64,000 nt of DNA, from assembly GCF_022410465.1 (NCBI RefSeq), contig NZ_JAJSON010000004.1, positions 62,001 through 126,000 of the forward strand. Direction: 5' to 3'. The position numbers were made by a program, and so were the translations under genes. The notes beneath the pieces were generated by a model. It did no database searches. It had not been told where the DNA came from and was given only the letters and a program-made list of their open reading frames with translations. This document shows positions 9,564-19,765 of this stretch, piece after piece. Position 1 is the stretch's first letter. The number at the start of each line of letters is the position of its first letter. This DNA comes from Christiangramia crocea (GTDB lineage Bacteria > Bacteroidota > Bacteroidia > Flavobacteriales > Flavobacteriaceae).

Positions 9564-12500
9564 TTAGAATTGTAGTTGAACGTTGAATCCATACTCTCTA
9601 GTAGCTGGGTAAGCACCAATTTGGAATCCTTGTACATTACTTGCGCTAAATCCAGATTCTGGATCGGCATATGGAAGGTCTTTACTTATGATCCAAAGAT
9701 TTCTACCGGTAGCAGAAAGCTTGATGCCTGTAAATGGCATATTTTTAAGCATGCTCGAAGGAAAGCTATATGAAAGTGCCATTTCCCGCAGTTTCACGTA
9801 TGAAGCATCATAAACGAACTGAGCATCAGGAGCATTTCCGTATCTACCATAAGGGTTGGCATAAGTTGAAAAATCTGCTCTAACGGTGTTAGGGCTTCCG
9901 TCTGCCTGAACGCCTGGAAGAACAATTCCTCCACCTTGAGACAGAGAGTTTCTCTTTGGATTTCCAAGATCATTAAGGCCGGCAGTTTCAGGATAGATAC
10001 CTGTTGCCATACCAAAGTAAAGATCTCCGGTGAATACACTTCCACCTTCTTGGATATCGAGTAGGAAACTAAAATCCCAGTTTTTATAACTGAATGAGTT
10101 CTGAACACCGGCTTTCCAATCTGGGTTGATATTACCAATTACTTCCTGTCTTGAAGTAGTTTTAGCATAGTTACCATCTTCTCCAACAAGTCGCTGTCCG
10201 TTCACGTATTCATAATTAGTACCTTTTAACACTCCGTATTCTTCTCCTACGGTTGCATTAAGTGTAACCCCGAAGAATGAATTCACTAATAAGTTCTTAG
10301 AATCCTGATATAGCTTGGTAACTTCTGTTTGGTAAGTAGAGAAGTTAGTATTTATTCTCCATTCAAAGTTCTCGTTTCTAACAGGAGAACCGTAAAGTTG
10401 GAATTCAAGTCCTTCATTTTCCACAACTCCTGAATTTACAACACTGGAAGTAAATCCGGTTGCTGGAGTTACTGTTACAGGAACGATTTGGTTTTCAGTT
10501 TCTTTCTTGTAAACAGAGGCGTCAAAGCCTAATCTTCTGTTCCAGAAGTTCATTTCAAGACCAACCTCAAGTTCGTTTGTTCGTTCCTCGGTTAGATTGG
10601 CGTTTTTGGCTGAAGTTGGGTTTGAATATAATGGTACACCATTGAAACCTGCAACTGCGTCAAAAGTATTAACTAATTGATATGGCTGAGCACCATTACC
10701 AACTTCACCATAACCTGCCCTTAATTTACCGTAGGTAATCACTGAACTGTTAAACAGGTTCGAGAAAATAACACTCGTAGAGATCGCCGGATAATTAAAG
10801 GCTTTATTGTCATCCGGAAGGGTGGAGAAAGTATCCCTTCTTAAAGAACCTTCCAGGTAATAAGTGTCTTTATAGTCAAAGCTTGCTGTACCGTAAACGC
10901 CAAATACTCTCTGATCATAATTTTTCTCTGATGGATAATCAAGAAGAGATACAGAGTTGCTTAGGGTGTAAAGCCCTTCAATTACAAGACCTCCATTTGT
11001 AGTAGAGGTGATTTGGTCTAGTTTATTCTGGCGATAGTTGGCTCCCAGAGTTGAAACTATTCCCAGGTCTTCTGTGATGTCATAATCGAAATTTAAGAAT
11101 AGATCGTAGTTATACTCAGTGAAGTTGATATTAGTTCTTGAATATTCTGAAAGGTCTATTCCTCCAACATTGTTTCTTTCTTCACGAAGTTCACTAAAGC
11201 TATCTATACTAGCACGACCCTGTACGTCGAACCAGTCTGTGAACTCATAAGAAAGAGTTGCATAACCAAAGATTCTGTTACGCTCATCAGAGTTGTAATT
11301 CTCAAATCTTGTGAAATATGGGTTGTCCCAGTATTTAGGGCTTGTATTTCCAGGCCCGGAAGGATTCCAGGTGATGTTTTTTCCTGTCTGATGATAAACT
11401 TCCTCCTGTTCACGCAGATCTACATTGTTAGCCCACCACTGTCTGAAATTCGTCATAAGGTTCTCTGCATCATAACCAGTTCCATAGCGACCTAAACCTG
11501 AATTTTTAGTGTAAACAGCTTTTCCGCTTGCACTTAGCTTATCTGTAAGATTCAGAGTTCCGGAAAAGTCAACAGTGTGTCTACCAATTTCACTATTAGG
11601 CATTATACCTGTTTGATTATAACGCGTATATGAAATTCTTGAAGAACCTTTATCTCCTCCTGCAGTTACCGCGATGTTCTGAATATCAGTGTAGGCAGTT
11701 TCAAAAATATAGGAAGGGTCATTTTTTGCAGCTACCCATGGGTGAGCCTGCTGGTATGTATCTAATTCAGGGTAAAAAGACTTCCATCCATATACCATAA
11801 GGTTAGGATCAAACCTGCCGCCAAAAGAAGCGTCGTCACCAGTAGGTGGCACAAGGTCAGCTGTTCCGTCTCCATCAACATCTTCAGAAAGGAAGTACCC
11901 TCCAGGACCGTATCCTTGGTAAGGGCCGTATCCTTCTCCGTATTCCTTTTGAAATTTCGCAAAAGTATCAGGGTCATAATTCCCTACATTAATTGAAGAG
12001 TTAATTGTTACTCCAATACCTTTCTGGTTTTCACCTTTTTTAGTGGTAATTATGATCGCTCCGTTGGCAGCCCTTGAGCCGTATAGGGCGGTAGCGGCTG
12101 CACCTTTAAGAACGTTAACAGATTTGATGTCATCCGGATTGATGTCTGACGCAGCATTACCATAATCATAACCGTCTCCACCAGTTTCCTGGTCGTCTGT
12201 GTTGAAAGTGTTGTTGTTAATAGGCACACCATCTACAACAAACAGCGCTTGATTGTTCCCTGTAATAGAAGAATAACCACGAATAATTACATTCGAAGAA
12301 CCACCGATGGTCGAACTTTTTTTAATGTCAAGTCCTGAAATCTTACCTGATAAAGAGTTTACGAAGTTTCCTTCTTTAGCGGTGCTGACCTCTGAACCAT
12401 CAACCTCCTGGGTAGCATACCCCAGTGATTTCTTTTCCCTTGAAATACCAAGAGCGGTAACAACCACCTCGTCTAACTTCGCGGCGTCAGCCTGCATAAC

Positions 12501-12779
12501 GACATCAAGCTGGTCACTGTCATTTACAACATACTCGGCAGTTTTCAGTCCAACAAAGGAGAATACCAATGTTTCTCCAATGGAAGATTGGATGGAAAAA
12601 TTACCGTCAAAATCGGTTTGCACACCCTGGGATGTGCCTTTTACAACGATATTTACACCAGGCAAAGGCAGACCATCTTCGTCTGTCACTGTCCCGGTTA
12701 CCGTTTGTTCCTGTGCAAAGGATATTTGCACAACAAACGCCAGTAATAGCGTTAAAATACTACTAAACTTTGTTTTCAT
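9564..12779 (-). CDS. SusC/RagA-family TonB-linked outer-membrane channel (second copy)
   Basis: A TonB-dependent transporter of 1071 residues. The signal peptide 1-22 is almost the same as in the first copy (LLLAFVVQ, SFA end). A carboxypeptidase-D-like domain with GLPLPGVNIVVKGTSQG follows, then a plug with VIIRGYSSITG and ALFVVDGVPIN near 155-180, then a barrel ending GFNVQLQF. The ATG at 12779 is preferred to an in-frame one 90 bases upstream because it begins the signal peptide. It heads a SusC-SusD-lipoprotein operon. Several inserts are Gly/Tyr-rich, such as GYGPYQGYGPGGYF near 300. The substrate cannot be inferred from neighbours. Confidence 0.92.
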   Translation of the reverse strand: MKTKFSSILTLLLAFVVQISFAQEQTVTGTVTDEDGLPLPGVNIVVKGTSQGVQTDFDGNFSIQSSIGETLVFSFVGLKTAEYVVNDSDQLDVVMQADAAKLDEVVVTALGISREKKSLGYATQEVDGSEVSTAKEGNFVNSLSGKISGLDIKKSSTIGGSSNVIIRGYSSITGNNQALFVVDGVPINNNTFNTDDQETGGDGYDYGNAASDINPDDIKSVNVLKGAAATALYGSRAANGAIIITTKKGENQKGIGVTINSSINVGNYDPDTFAKFQKEYGEGYGPYQGYGPGGYFLSEDVDGDGTADLVPPTGDDASFGGRFDPNLMVYGWKSFYPELDTYQQAHPWVAAKNDPSYIFETAYTDIQNIAVTAGGDKGSSRISYTRYNQTGIMPNSEIGRHTVDFSGTLNLTDKLSASGKAVYTKNSGLGRYGTGYDAENLMTNFRQWWANNVDLREQEEVYHQTGKNITWNPSGPGNTSPKYWDNPYFTRFENYNSDERNRIFGYATLSYEFTDWFDVQGRASIDSFSELREERNNVGGIDLSEYSRTNINFTEYNYDLFLNFDYDITEDLGIVSTLGANYRQNKLDQITSTTNGGLVIEGLYTLSNSVSLLDYPSEKNYDQRVFGVYGTASFDYKDTYYLEGSLRRDTFSTLPDDNKAFNYPAISTSVIFSNLFNSSVITYGKLRAGYGEVGNGAQPYQLVNTFDAVAGFNGVPLYSNPTSAKNANLTEERTNELEVGLEMNFWNRRLGFDASVYKKETENQIVPVTVTPATGFTSSVVNSGVVENEGLEFQLYGSPVRNENFEWRINTNFSTYQTEVTKLYQDSKNLLVNSFFGVTLNATVGEEYGVLKGTNYEYVNGQRLVGEDGNYAKTTSRQEVIGNINPDWKAGVQNSFSYKNWDFSFLLDIQEGGSVFTGDLYFGMATGIYPETAGLNDLGNPKRNSLSQGGGIVLPGVQADGSPNTVRADFSTYANPYGRYGNAPDAQFVYDASYVKLREMALSYSFPSSMLKNMPFTGIKLSATGRNLWIISKDLPYADPESGFSASNVQGFQIGAYPATREYGFNVQLQF

Positions 12780-13213
12780 TTTAAAATTTGTTTGAATTAG
12801 CCAGCGCCAAAAGTCAGTAGATTTGGGCTTTAATCCAAGGATATCAGAGGCGGCAGAAAGCCTTAACATTTTACTACTCTGAAAAAGAAGAAGACATATA
12901 GAATATTTTAACTTTTAGCGAAAAAATACCGGTACGGTTGGATGTAAAACTTAAAAAATTGATGATTGATTAATTTGTATTGTTAACCGTAAATTAATGC
13001 AAGATATTTCTTTCATTTTTTAAGTTAAAAAGTAATTATTTTTTATTTAAGATCAGTGTATTTCCATTCCTGCATCTTACCTATCTGTTAGCTTCATGCT
13101 AATTTTCTGAAAATAAGTGCATCTATATTTGAATAATATTTTTTTATTTCTACCTTTGCAGACCCTTAAAAATAGGGGAGTAAATTTTATTAATAATTAG
13201 TGTATAGGAAATT
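12780..13213. other. Divergent intergenic region between the SusC gene and rpsL
   Basis: This 434-base AT-rich gap separates the left-going SusC operon from the right-going ribosomal supercluster. It holds the SusC leader, which contains a 20-odd-base segment also found upstream of the first SusC gene, and at its right end the strong rpsL promoter. I see no credible small gene. No clear promoter for the SusC side was found. Confidence 0.7.
13128..13158 (+). promoter_or_regulatory. Promoter of the str/S10/spc/alpha supercluster
   Basis: TTTG at 13128-13131 and TACCTTTG at 13151-13158 are separated by 19 bases. This is a full match to the Bacteroidota promoter (TTTG, spacer, TAnnTTTG). The start of transcription would fall near 13165, leaving a leader of about 50 bases before rpsL. 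Confidence 0.78.
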
Positions 13214-13588
13214 ATGCCAACAATTTCACAATTAGTACGAAAAGGAAGAGCCAAAATAACCAAGAAGAGTAAATCGGCTGCTTTGGATTCGTGCCCTCAA
13301 AGGAGAGGGGTTTGTACACGTGTGTACACTACCACTCCTAAGAAACCAAACTCGGCTATGAGAAAAGTAGCAAGGGTTAGGTTGACTAACGGAAAAGAGG
13401 TTAACGCCTACATTCCGGGAGAAGGACACAACCTCCAGGAGCACTCGATAGTATTGGTTAGAGGTGGAAGGGTGAAGGATTTGCCTGGTGTTAGATACCA
13501 CATTGTTCGTGGTGCGCTTGATACTGCCGGTGTTGAAGGTAGGACTCAGCGTAGATCTAAGTATGGAGCAAAACGCCCTAAAAAGTAA
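13214..13588 (+). CDS. rpsL: 30S ribosomal protein S12
   Basis: S12 sits at the decoding centre and helps tRNA selection accuracy. The 124 residues include the conserved [18 protein letters not shown] near 38-56 and the [14 protein letters not shown] loop near 87-100. Both lysines that mutate in streptomycin resistance in other bacteria are present (the KKPNS and RVKDLPG contexts), so the protein looks wild type. It is the first gene of the supercluster and lies right behind a strong promoter. Confidence 0.98.
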   Translation: MPTISQLVRKGRAKITKKSKSAALDSCPQRRGVCTRVYTTTPKKPNSAMRKVARVRLTNGKEVNAYIPGEGHNLQEHSIVLVRGGRVKDLPGVRYHIVRGALDTAGVEGRTQRRSKYGAKRPKK

Positions 13589-13611
13589 TTAAAAACTTTT
13601 AATGTAAAGAA

Positions 13612-14088
13612 ATGAGAAAAAGACAGGCGAAAAAAAGACCTCTTTTACCAGATCCAAAATTTAATGATCAGCTTGTGACACGTTTTGTGAACATGATGAT
13701 GTGGGATGGTAAAAAATCGGTTGCCTTTAAAATTTTCTATGACGCTATCGCGATTGTAGAAGAAAAGAAACAGGACGAAGAGAAATCTGGATTAGAGATC
13801 TGGAAAGATGCTCTTTCTAACGTTATGCCTCACGTGGAAGTGAGAAGCAGGCGTGTTGGAGGTGCTACTTTTCAAATTCCAATGCAGATAAGACCAGATC
13901 GTAAAGTGTCTACTGCTATGAAGTGGTTAATTAGCTTCGCGCGTAAGAGAAATGAGAAGTCTATGGCGGCTAAACTTGCTGCTGAGGTTCTTGCTGCCGC
14001 GAAAGAAGAAGGTGCTGCTGTTAAGAAGAGAGTAGATACTCATAAAATGGCTGAAGCTAATAAAGCATTCTCTCACTTTAGATTCTAA
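13612..14088 (+). CDS. rpsG: 30S ribosomal protein S7
   Basis: S7 nucleates assembly of the 30S head and contacts the E-site tRNA. At 158 residues it is of normal length, with the N-terminal basic arm [13 protein letters not shown] and the conserved [14 protein letters not shown] near 80-95, and the NKAFSHFRF end. It lies 23 bases after rpsL and nine bases before fusA, as in the classical str operon. Confidence 0.98.
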   Translation: MRKRQAKKRPLLPDPKFNDQLVTRFVNMMMWDGKKSVAFKIFYDAIAIVEEKKQDEEKSGLEIWKDALSNVMPHVEVRSRRVGGATFQIPMQIRPDRKVSTAMKWLISFARKRNEKSMAAKLAAEVLAAAKEEGAAVKKRVDTHKMAEANKAFSHFRF

Positions 14089-14097
14089 AAAAATAAC

Positions 14098-16209
14098 ATG
14101 GCACAAAGAGATTTAAAATTTACTAGAAATATAGGGATTGCAGCTCATATTGATGCGGGAAAAACCACAACAACGGAGCGTATCCTTTATTATACAGGTA
14201 TCAGTCACAAGATTGGTGAGGTGCATGATGGTGCTGCAACCATGGACTGGATGGAGCAGGAGCAGGAGCGTGGTATTACAATTACCTCTGCGGCTACTCA
14301 CTGTACCTGGCCTTATAGAGATCACGAATACATTGTTAATATTATAGACACCCCTGGTCACGTTGACTTTACCGTAGAGGTTGAGCGTTCGTTACGTGTG
14401 CTGGATGGTGTTGTTGCATTGTTTTCTGCAGTAGACGGGGTGGAGCCTCAGTCAGAAACTGTATGGAGACAGGCTGATAAATATAGAGTACCACGTCTTG
14501 GTTTTGTGAACAAGATGGACCGTCAGGGAGCTGATTTCTTCAACGTTTGCCGTCAGGTAAAGGAAATGCTTGGAGGTAATCCTGTTCCGCTTCAGGTTCC
14601 AATTGGTGATGAAGCTGATTTTAAAGGTGTGGTGGATCTTATTTCCAAGAAAGCAATTATCTGGAATGATGAAGATCATGGGATGACCTATGATACTATC
14701 GATATTCCTGCTGAACTGGAAGCTGATGTAAATAAATACCGTGCAGAATTAGTTGAAGCGGTAGCTGAATATGATGAGGCATTGATGGAGAAATTCTTCG
14801 AAGATGAAAATTCTATTACCGAAGATGAAATCATCGCTGCGCTACGTGCTGCTACCATCGATATGTCTATCATACCGATGATGTGTGGTTCTGCATTTAA
14901 AAATAAAGGTGTGCAGGCTATGCTGGACGCAGTGATGCGTTACCTTCCTTCTCCTGTTGATGTTGATGCTATTAAGGGTCAAAATCCGGAAACTGGTGAA
15001 GAAGAGAGCCGTAAACCAAATGTGGATTCTCCATTTTCTGCACTTGCGTTTAAGATCGCTACCGATCCTTTCGTAGGTCGCTTGGCGTTTTTCCGTACAT
15101 ATTCGGGTACTCTTGAAGCTGGTTCCTACGTATTGAACGTTCGTTCAGGTAAGAAGGAGCGTATTTCAAGAATTTACCAGATGCACTCTAACAAACAGGA
15201 GCCTATCGATAAGATCGAAGCCGGAGATATTGGAGCGGCAGTAGGATTTAAAGATATCAAAACAGGAGATACACTTACTGATTTGAATCATCCTATCGTT
15301 CTTGAATCAATGTCTTTCCCTGCGCCTGTAATAGGTATTGCAGTTGAGCCTAAAACAAAGGCTGATGTTGAGAAAATGGGAATGGCTCTAGGTAAACTTG
15401 CTGAAGAGGATCCAACTTTTACTGTTAAAACTGATGAGAATTCAGGTCAAACGATCATCTCAGGTATGGGAGAACTTCACCTGGAGATCATTATCGATCG
15501 TATGAAGCGTGAGTTCAAAGTAGAGGTTAATGTTGGTGAGCCGCAAGTAGAGTACAAAGAGGCTGTAAAAAAGACTGCGAATCACAGAGAGGTTTATAAG
15601 AAACAATCTGGGGGTCGTGGTAAGTTCGCAGATATCATTTTCGAAATGGGGCCTGTAGATGAGGATTTTGAAGGAGATGGTCTTCAATTTGTTGATGAAA
15701 TCAAAGGTGGACGTATTCCTAAAGAATTTGTTCCTTCTGTAGAGAAAGGATTTAAAGAGGCTATGAAGAATGGTCCTCTTGCCGGGTTTACAATGGATAG
15801 CCTGAAGGTTGTTCTTAAGGATGGATCTTTCCACCCTGTGGATTCCGATCAACTTTCTTTCGAACTGGCTGCAAAAATGGGATATAAATCTGCTGCTAAA
15901 TCGGCAGGCGCTGTAATCCTTGAGCCAATCATGAAGGTAGAGGTTGTAACTCCGGAAGAGAATATGGGTGATATCGTTGGTGACCTTAACAGAAGAAGAG
16001 GTCAGGTAAACAACATGTCAGACAGATCTGGAGCGAAAGTAATCAAAGCTGAAGTGCCACTTTCTGAAATGTTCGGTTATGTAACTACGTTAAGAACACT
16101 TTCATCTGGTAGAGCAACTTCAACTATGGAATTCTCTCACTATGCTGAAACTCCTTCTAATATTTCTGAAGAAGTGATCGCAGCAGCGAAAGGAGCAGCT
16201 AACGAATAA
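14098..16209 (+). CDS. fusA: Translation elongation factor G
   Basis: EF-G is the GTPase that drives translocation on the ribosome. In 703 residues it shows the G1 loop AHIDAGKTT near 16-24, switch [10 protein letters not shown] near 84, and NKMD near 138, followed by domains II to V, including the domain IV stretch GGRGKFADI near 505. Length equals the canonical form. Unlike in E. coli, no tuf follows; rpsJ starts 10 bases later, joining the str and S10 operons. Confidence 0.98.
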   Translation: MAQRDLKFTRNIGIAAHIDAGKTTTTERILYYTGISHKIGEVHDGAATMDWMEQEQERGITITSAATHCTWPYRDHEYIVNIIDTPGHVDFTVEVERSLRVLDGVVALFSAVDGVEPQSETVWRQADKYRVPRLGFVNKMDRQGADFFNVCRQVKEMLGGNPVPLQVPIGDEADFKGVVDLISKKAIIWNDEDHGMTYDTIDIPAELEADVNKYRAELVEAVAEYDEALMEKFFEDENSITEDEIIAALRAATIDMSIIPMMCGSAFKNKGVQAMLDAVMRYLPSPVDVDAIKGQNPETGEEESRKPNVDSPFSALAFKIATDPFVGRLAFFRTYSGTLEAGSYVLNVRSGKKERISRIYQMHSNKQEPIDKIEAGDIGAAVGFKDIKTGDTLTDLNHPIVLESMSFPAPVIGIAVEPKTKADVEKMGMALGKLAEEDPTFTVKTDENSGQTIISGMGELHLEIIIDRMKREFKVEVNVGEPQVEYKEAVKKTANHREVYKKQSGGRGKFADIIFEMGPVDEDFEGDGLQFVDEIKGGRIPKEFVPSVEKGFKEAMKNGPLAGFTMDSLKVVLKDGSFHPVDSDQLSFELAAKMGYKSAAKSAGAVILEPIMKVEVVTPEENMGDIVGDLNRRRGQVNNMSDRSGAKVIKAEVPLSEMFGYVTTLRTLSSGRATSTMEFSHYAETPSNISEEVIAAAKGAANE

Positions 16210-16219
16210 TCTTAAGGAA

Positions 16220-16525
16220 ATGAGTCAAAAAATCAGAATAAAACTAAAATCTTACGATCATAACCTGGTAGATAAATCTGCTGAGAAGATCGTAAAAACC
16301 GTAAAGACTACGGGAGCTGTTGTTACCGGTCCAATTCCGTTACCAACAAATAAGAAAATCTTTACTGTTCTTCGTTCGCCTCACGTGAACAAGAAATCCA
16401 GAGAGCAGTTCCAGTTAAGCTCTTACAAGAGACTTCTGGATATTTATAGCTCTTCTTCAAAAACGATCGATGCGTTGATGAAGCTTGAATTGCCAAGTGG
16501 GGTTGAAGTAGAGATCAAAGTGTGA
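16220..16525 (+). CDS. rpsJ: 30S ribosomal protein S10
   Basis: S10 is a 30S head protein and, as NusE, a transcription antitermination factor. The 101 residues have the typical [14 protein letters not shown] start and [29 protein letters not shown] core. It follows fusA by 10 bases, and is separated from rplC by an unusually long, structured 147-base gap that holds two hairpins. Confidence 0.98.
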   Translation: MSQKIRIKLKSYDHNLVDKSAEKIVKTVKTTGAVVTGPIPLPTNKKIFTVLRSPHVNKKSREQFQLSSYKRLLDIYSSSSKTIDALMKLELPSGVEVEIKV

Positions 16526-16536
16526 TAAAAAAACTT

Positions 16537-16556
16537 CCGTGCACTTCGGTGCACGG
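16537..16556 (+). other. UUCG hairpin between rpsJ and rplC
   Basis: CCGTGCAC TTCG GTGCACGG is a perfect 8-bp stem with a UUCG tetraloop, 11 bases after the rpsJ stop. No T-run follows, so it is not a classical terminator; it may stabilise the upstream mRNA end or be part of a leader for the downstream L3-L4 genes. Confidence 0.75.
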
Positions 16557-16608
16557 TTAACATGTCCGGAGCGTTTCGCGAAGGAAAAACGGTGAAAAAT
16601 ACAATTCA

Positions 16609-16642
16609 GGGCTGAAATGTGTTTTTCAGCTCTAAGTTTTTT
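16609..16642 (+). terminator. Candidate terminator or attenuator before rplC
   Basis: GGGCTGAA pairs with TTCAGCTC (8 bp, one G-T pair) around an eight-base loop, and a run of six T follows four bases later. It lies 31 bases before the rplC ATG. In E. coli, L4 regulates the S10 operon through the leader by attenuation and translation; whether this hairpin acts that way is inference. Confidence 0.5.
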
Positions 16643-16672
16643 AAATAGTAAACAATTAATAATTAATTAAAT

Positions 16673-17284
16673 ATGTCTGGGTTAATAGGAAAAAAGATCG
16701 GCATGACCAGCATTTTTGACGAGAATGGGAAGAATATCCCATGTACCGTTATTGAAGCTGGACCATGCGTGGTTACCCAAGTCAGAACCAAAGAGGTTGA
16801 CGGGTATGAAGCACTTCAACTTGGTTTCGATGACGTAAAGACTGCAAATAAAGCTGCTGAAGGGCACGCCAAAAAAGCGGGAACCGTTGCAAAACGAAAA
16901 GTCATTGAATTCCAGGGTTATAATGAAGATTACAAATTAGGTGACTCTGTTACCGTGGAGCATTTTAAAGAAGGTGAATTTGTGGATATCGCAGGTACAT
17001 CTAAAGGAAAAGGTTTCCAGGGTGTTGTTAAGAGACACGGTTTTGGAGGTGTTGGACAGGCCACTCACGGCCAGCACAACAGATTAAGAGCTCCTGGTTC
17101 TATTGGTGCAGCGTCTTATCCTGCGAGAGTTTTCAAAGGAATGAAGATGGCCGGTAGAATGGGTGGTGAAAGAGTAAAAGTTGAAAACCTTAGAGTTTTA
17201 AAGATAGTGGCAGAAAAGAACCTTTTAGTGGTAAAAGGATGTGTGCCAGGACACAAGAACTCTTACGTAATCATTAGCAAGTAA
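16673..17284 (+). CDS. rplC: 50S ribosomal protein L3
   Basis: L3 nucleates 50S assembly and reaches the peptidyl-transferase centre. The 203 residues start [17 protein letters not shown] and contain the loop [18 protein letters not shown] near 115-132, which carries the Gln methylated in E. coli. The stop overlaps the rplD start (17284 is shared), so L3 and L4 are translationally linked. Confidence 0.98.
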   Translation: MSGLIGKKIGMTSIFDENGKNIPCTVIEAGPCVVTQVRTKEVDGYEALQLGFDDVKTANKAAEGHAKKAGTVAKRKVIEFQGYNEDYKLGDSVTVEHFKEGEFVDIAGTSKGKGFQGVVKRHGFGGVGQATHGQHNRLRAPGSIGAASYPARVFKGMKMAGRMGGERVKVENLRVLKIVAEKNLLVVKGCVPGHKNSYVIISK

Positions 17285-17910
17285 TGGAAGTAGCAGTTTT
17301 AGATATTAAAGGAAAAGAAACAGGTAGAAAAGCGAAGCTTTCTGATTCTGTTTTTGCTATAGAACCTAATGAGCATGCCGTTTACTTAGATGTAAAGCAA
17401 TACCTCGCTAATCAGCGTCAGGGAACTCATAAGGCGAAAGAAAGAGCTGAGATCTCGGGAAGTACCCGTAAGATCAAGAAACAAAAAGGTACTGGTACTG
17501 CAAGAGCAGGTAGTATTAAGTCTCCTATCTTTAAAGGTGGTGGGCGTGTTTTTGGACCAAGACCAAGAAATTATGGTTTCAAATTAAATAAGAACCTTAA
17601 GCGTCTTGCAAGAAAATCAGCGCTTTCTATGAAAGCAAATGATAAGGCCATTATGGTAGTTGAAGATTTTTCTTTCGATACCCCAAAGACCAAGAATTTC
17701 ATTGAAGTCCTTAAGGCACTGGGAGTTGAAAGTAAAAAATCTTTAATAGTATTGGGTGACTCAAATAAAAACGTATATTTGTCGTCGCGCAATTTAAAAG
17801 CCTCTGAAGTCATAAATAGCTCAGAATTAAGTACTTACAAGATTCTGAATGCTAAAAATATTGTCTTTTTAGAGGGGTCTTTAGAAGGAATTGAGTCGAA
17901 ATTAAGTTAA
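17284..17910 (+). CDS. rplD: 50S ribosomal protein L4
   Basis: L4 lines the nascent-chain tunnel and in E. coli is the autogenous repressor of the S10 operon. The 208 residues have a globular part and the basic tunnel loop from about 45 to 100 ([31 protein letters not shown]). The ATG overlaps the rplC stop by one base. The wide structured gap upstream of rplC is a natural candidate target for L4 control (inference). Confidence 0.98.
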   Translation: MEVAVLDIKGKETGRKAKLSDSVFAIEPNEHAVYLDVKQYLANQRQGTHKAKERAEISGSTRKIKKQKGTGTARAGSIKSPIFKGGGRVFGPRPRNYGFKLNKNLKRLARKSALSMKANDKAIMVVEDFSFDTPKTKNFIEVLKALGVESKKSLIVLGDSNKNVYLSSRNLKASEVINSSELSTYKILNAKNIVFLEGSLEGIESKLS

Positions 17911-17919
17911 TAAACCGTT

Positions 17920-18210
17920 ATGAGCATCTTGATTAAACCTGTTATTACAGAAAAAGCTACCGCAGATAGTGAGATGAACAATCGCTTCACTTTTGTGGTT
18001 AGTAACAAGGCAAATAAGATTCAGATCAAAGACGCGATCGAATCGGCTTATGGCGTGTCTGTTACTAAAGTTCGAACTATAAATGTCCGTCCGGATCGAA
18101 AGACTAAATATACTAAGTCTGGAATGATCACTGGTAAAACTAGTGCTTACAAAAAAGCAGTAGTACAGGTGGCGGAAGGTGAAACAATTGATTTATACAG
18201 TAATCTTTAA
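17920..18210 (+). CDS. rplW: 50S ribosomal protein L23
   Basis: L23 sits at the tunnel exit and is the docking site for trigger factor and SRP. The 96 residues start with the usual IKPVITEKA and include the loop VRTINVRPDRKTKYTKSG. It is nine bases after rplD and nine before rplB. Ffh, its SRP partner at the exit, is encoded at 46809-48137. Confidence 0.97.
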   Translation: MSILIKPVITEKATADSEMNNRFTFVVSNKANKIQIKDAIESAYGVSVTKVRTINVRPDRKTKYTKSGMITGKTSAYKKAVVQVAEGETIDLYSNL

Positions 18211-18219
18211 GATTAAACA

Positions 18220-19059
18220 ATGTCAGTTAGAAAATTAAAACCAATCACACCTGGTCAGCGTTTTAGAGTAGTTAACGGGTATGACGCCGTTACTACTGAT
18301 AAGCCGGAGAAAAGCCTATTGGCGCCGATAAAAAAATCAGGTGGTAGAAACAGTCAGGGAAAAATGACCATTCGCTATAAAGGTGGTGGTCATAAGAGAC
18401 GTTACCGAATTATCGATTTTAAGCGTGACAAGCAGGGGATCCCTGCTACTGTTGCTAGCATAGAATACGATCCAAACAGAACGGCCTTTATCGCTTTATT
18501 GAATTATCAGGATGGTGAGAAAAGGTATATTATTGCTCAGAATGGGCTTCAGGTAGGTCAGAACGTGGTTTCAAATCACGAAGTTGTAGCACCTGAAATT
18601 GGAAATGCAATGCCATTGGCAAACATTCCTCTTGGTACTATTATCTCTTGTATTGAGCTTAGAGCTGGACAGGGAGCTGTAATGGCCCGTAGTGCCGGTG
18701 CCTTTGCTCAGTTACTGGCAAGAGAAGGAAAATATGCGACCGTTAAATTGCCTTCAGGGGAGATCAGAAGAATTCTTTCTACCTGTATGGCTACTATCGG
18801 AGCTGTTTCTAACAGTGACCACCAGCTATTGATTTCCGGTAAAGCCGGTAGAAAACGCTGGTTAGGTATCAGGCCAAGAACCAGACCAGTAGCGATGAAC
18901 CCAATCGATCACCCAATGGGTGGTGGTGAAGGTAGAGCTTCTGGAGGTCACCCACGTTCTAGAAAAGGTCTTCCTGCTAAAGGATTCAAGACCCGCTCAA
19001 GAACTAAAGCGAGTAATAAATATATTGTAGAACGAAGAAAGACTAGAAAGAAAAAATAA
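18220..19059 (+). CDS. rplB: 50S ribosomal protein L2
   Basis: L2 is needed for subunit joining and peptidyl transfer. The 279 residues contain the RNA-binding [22 protein letters not shown] near 42 and the conserved C-terminal [17 protein letters not shown] near 227-243, with the histidine long linked to peptidyl-transferase activity. Length is normal. Confidence 0.98.
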   Translation: MSVRKLKPITPGQRFRVVNGYDAVTTDKPEKSLLAPIKKSGGRNSQGKMTIRYKGGGHKRRYRIIDFKRDKQGIPATVASIEYDPNRTAFIALLNYQDGEKRYIIAQNGLQVGQNVVSNHEVVAPEIGNAMPLANIPLGTIISCIELRAGQGAVMARSAGAFAQLLAREGKYATVKLPSGEIRRILSTCMATIGAVSNSDHQLLISGKAGRKRWLGIRPRTRPVAMNPIDHPMGGGEGRASGGHPRSRKGLPAKGFKTRSRTKASNKYIVERRKTRKKK

Positions 19060-19062
19060 GAT

Positions 19063-19341
19063 ATGGCACGTTCATTAAAAAAAGGACCTTTCGTTCACTA
19101 TAAGCTGGAGCAAAAAGTGGCTCAGAATGTTGAGTCTGGAAAGAAAGCCGTGATCAAAACCTGGTCTAGAGCTTCTATGATTACTCCAGATTTTGTGGGA
19201 CAGACCATCGCGGTTCACAACGGGAAACAATTTGTTCCTGTGTATGTTACTGAAAACATGGTGGGTCATAAACTAGGAGAATTTTCACCAACACGTTCTT
19301 TCAGAGGGCATGCAGGTGCTAAAAATAAAGGTAGAAAATAA
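19063..19341 (+). CDS. rpsS: 30S ribosomal protein S19
   Basis: S19 forms part of the 30S head and a subunit bridge with L5. The 92 residues begin [10 protein letters not shown] and contain [14 protein letters not shown] and [14 protein letters not shown], all typical. It starts three bases after the rplB stop, inside the S10 operon order L2-S19-L22-S3. Confidence 0.98.
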   Translation: MARSLKKGPFVHYKLEQKVAQNVESGKKAVIKTWSRASMITPDFVGQTIAVHNGKQFVPVYVTENMVGHKLGEFSPTRSFRGHAGAKNKGRK

Positions 19342-19349
19342 TTGAAGCT

Positions 19350-19757
19350 ATGGGAGTTCGTAAAAGAGAAAGAGCAGAGCAAATAAAAGAAGCCAAACAG
19401 CAGGTAGCTTTTGCTAAGTTGAATAACTGCCCTACTTCGCCAAGAAAGATGCGCCTTATGGCAGATCTAGTAAGAGGTGAAAAAGTAGAAAAAGCGCTTC
19501 ATATTTTGAAATTCAGCAAGAAAGAATCATCAAATCGTTTGGAAAAGCTATTGCTATCAGCTATCGCTAACTGGCAGGCTAAAAATGAAGATGCAAGTAT
19601 TGAAGATGCTGAATTATTTGTGAAAGAGATCCGTGTAGATGGAGGAAGTATGTTGAAAAGACTTCGTCCTGCACCACAGGGTCGTGCACACAGAATTAGA
19701 AAAAGATCCAACCACGTTACATTAGTGCTTGGAGCAAACAATAATACACAAAGCTAA
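19350..19757 (+). CDS. rplV: 50S ribosomal protein L22
   Basis: L22 extends a beta-hairpin into the exit tunnel. At 135 residues it is slightly longer than the E. coli form because of an N-terminal helix rich in Arg, Lys and Glu ([17 protein letters not shown]). The core has [19 protein letters not shown] and the C-terminal hairpin [17 protein letters not shown]. Position between rpsS and rpsC is canonical. Confidence 0.97.
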   Translation: MGVRKRERAEQIKEAKQQVAFAKLNNCPTSPRKMRLMADLVRGEKVEKALHILKFSKKESSNRLEKLLLSAIANWQAKNEDASIEDAELFVKEIRVDGGSMLKRLRPAPQGRAHRIRKRSNHVTLVLGANNNTQS

Positions 19758-19765
19758 GAGATAGT

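Noticed and set aside
10460-10645. Small gene inside the second SusC gene on the plus strand
   Set aside because: Antisense reading with no support.
12307-12795. A 162-codon plus-strand frame opposite the 5' part of the second SusC gene
   Set aside because: Antisense to a well-supported transporter; Ser/Thr-rich low-quality translation without a motif.
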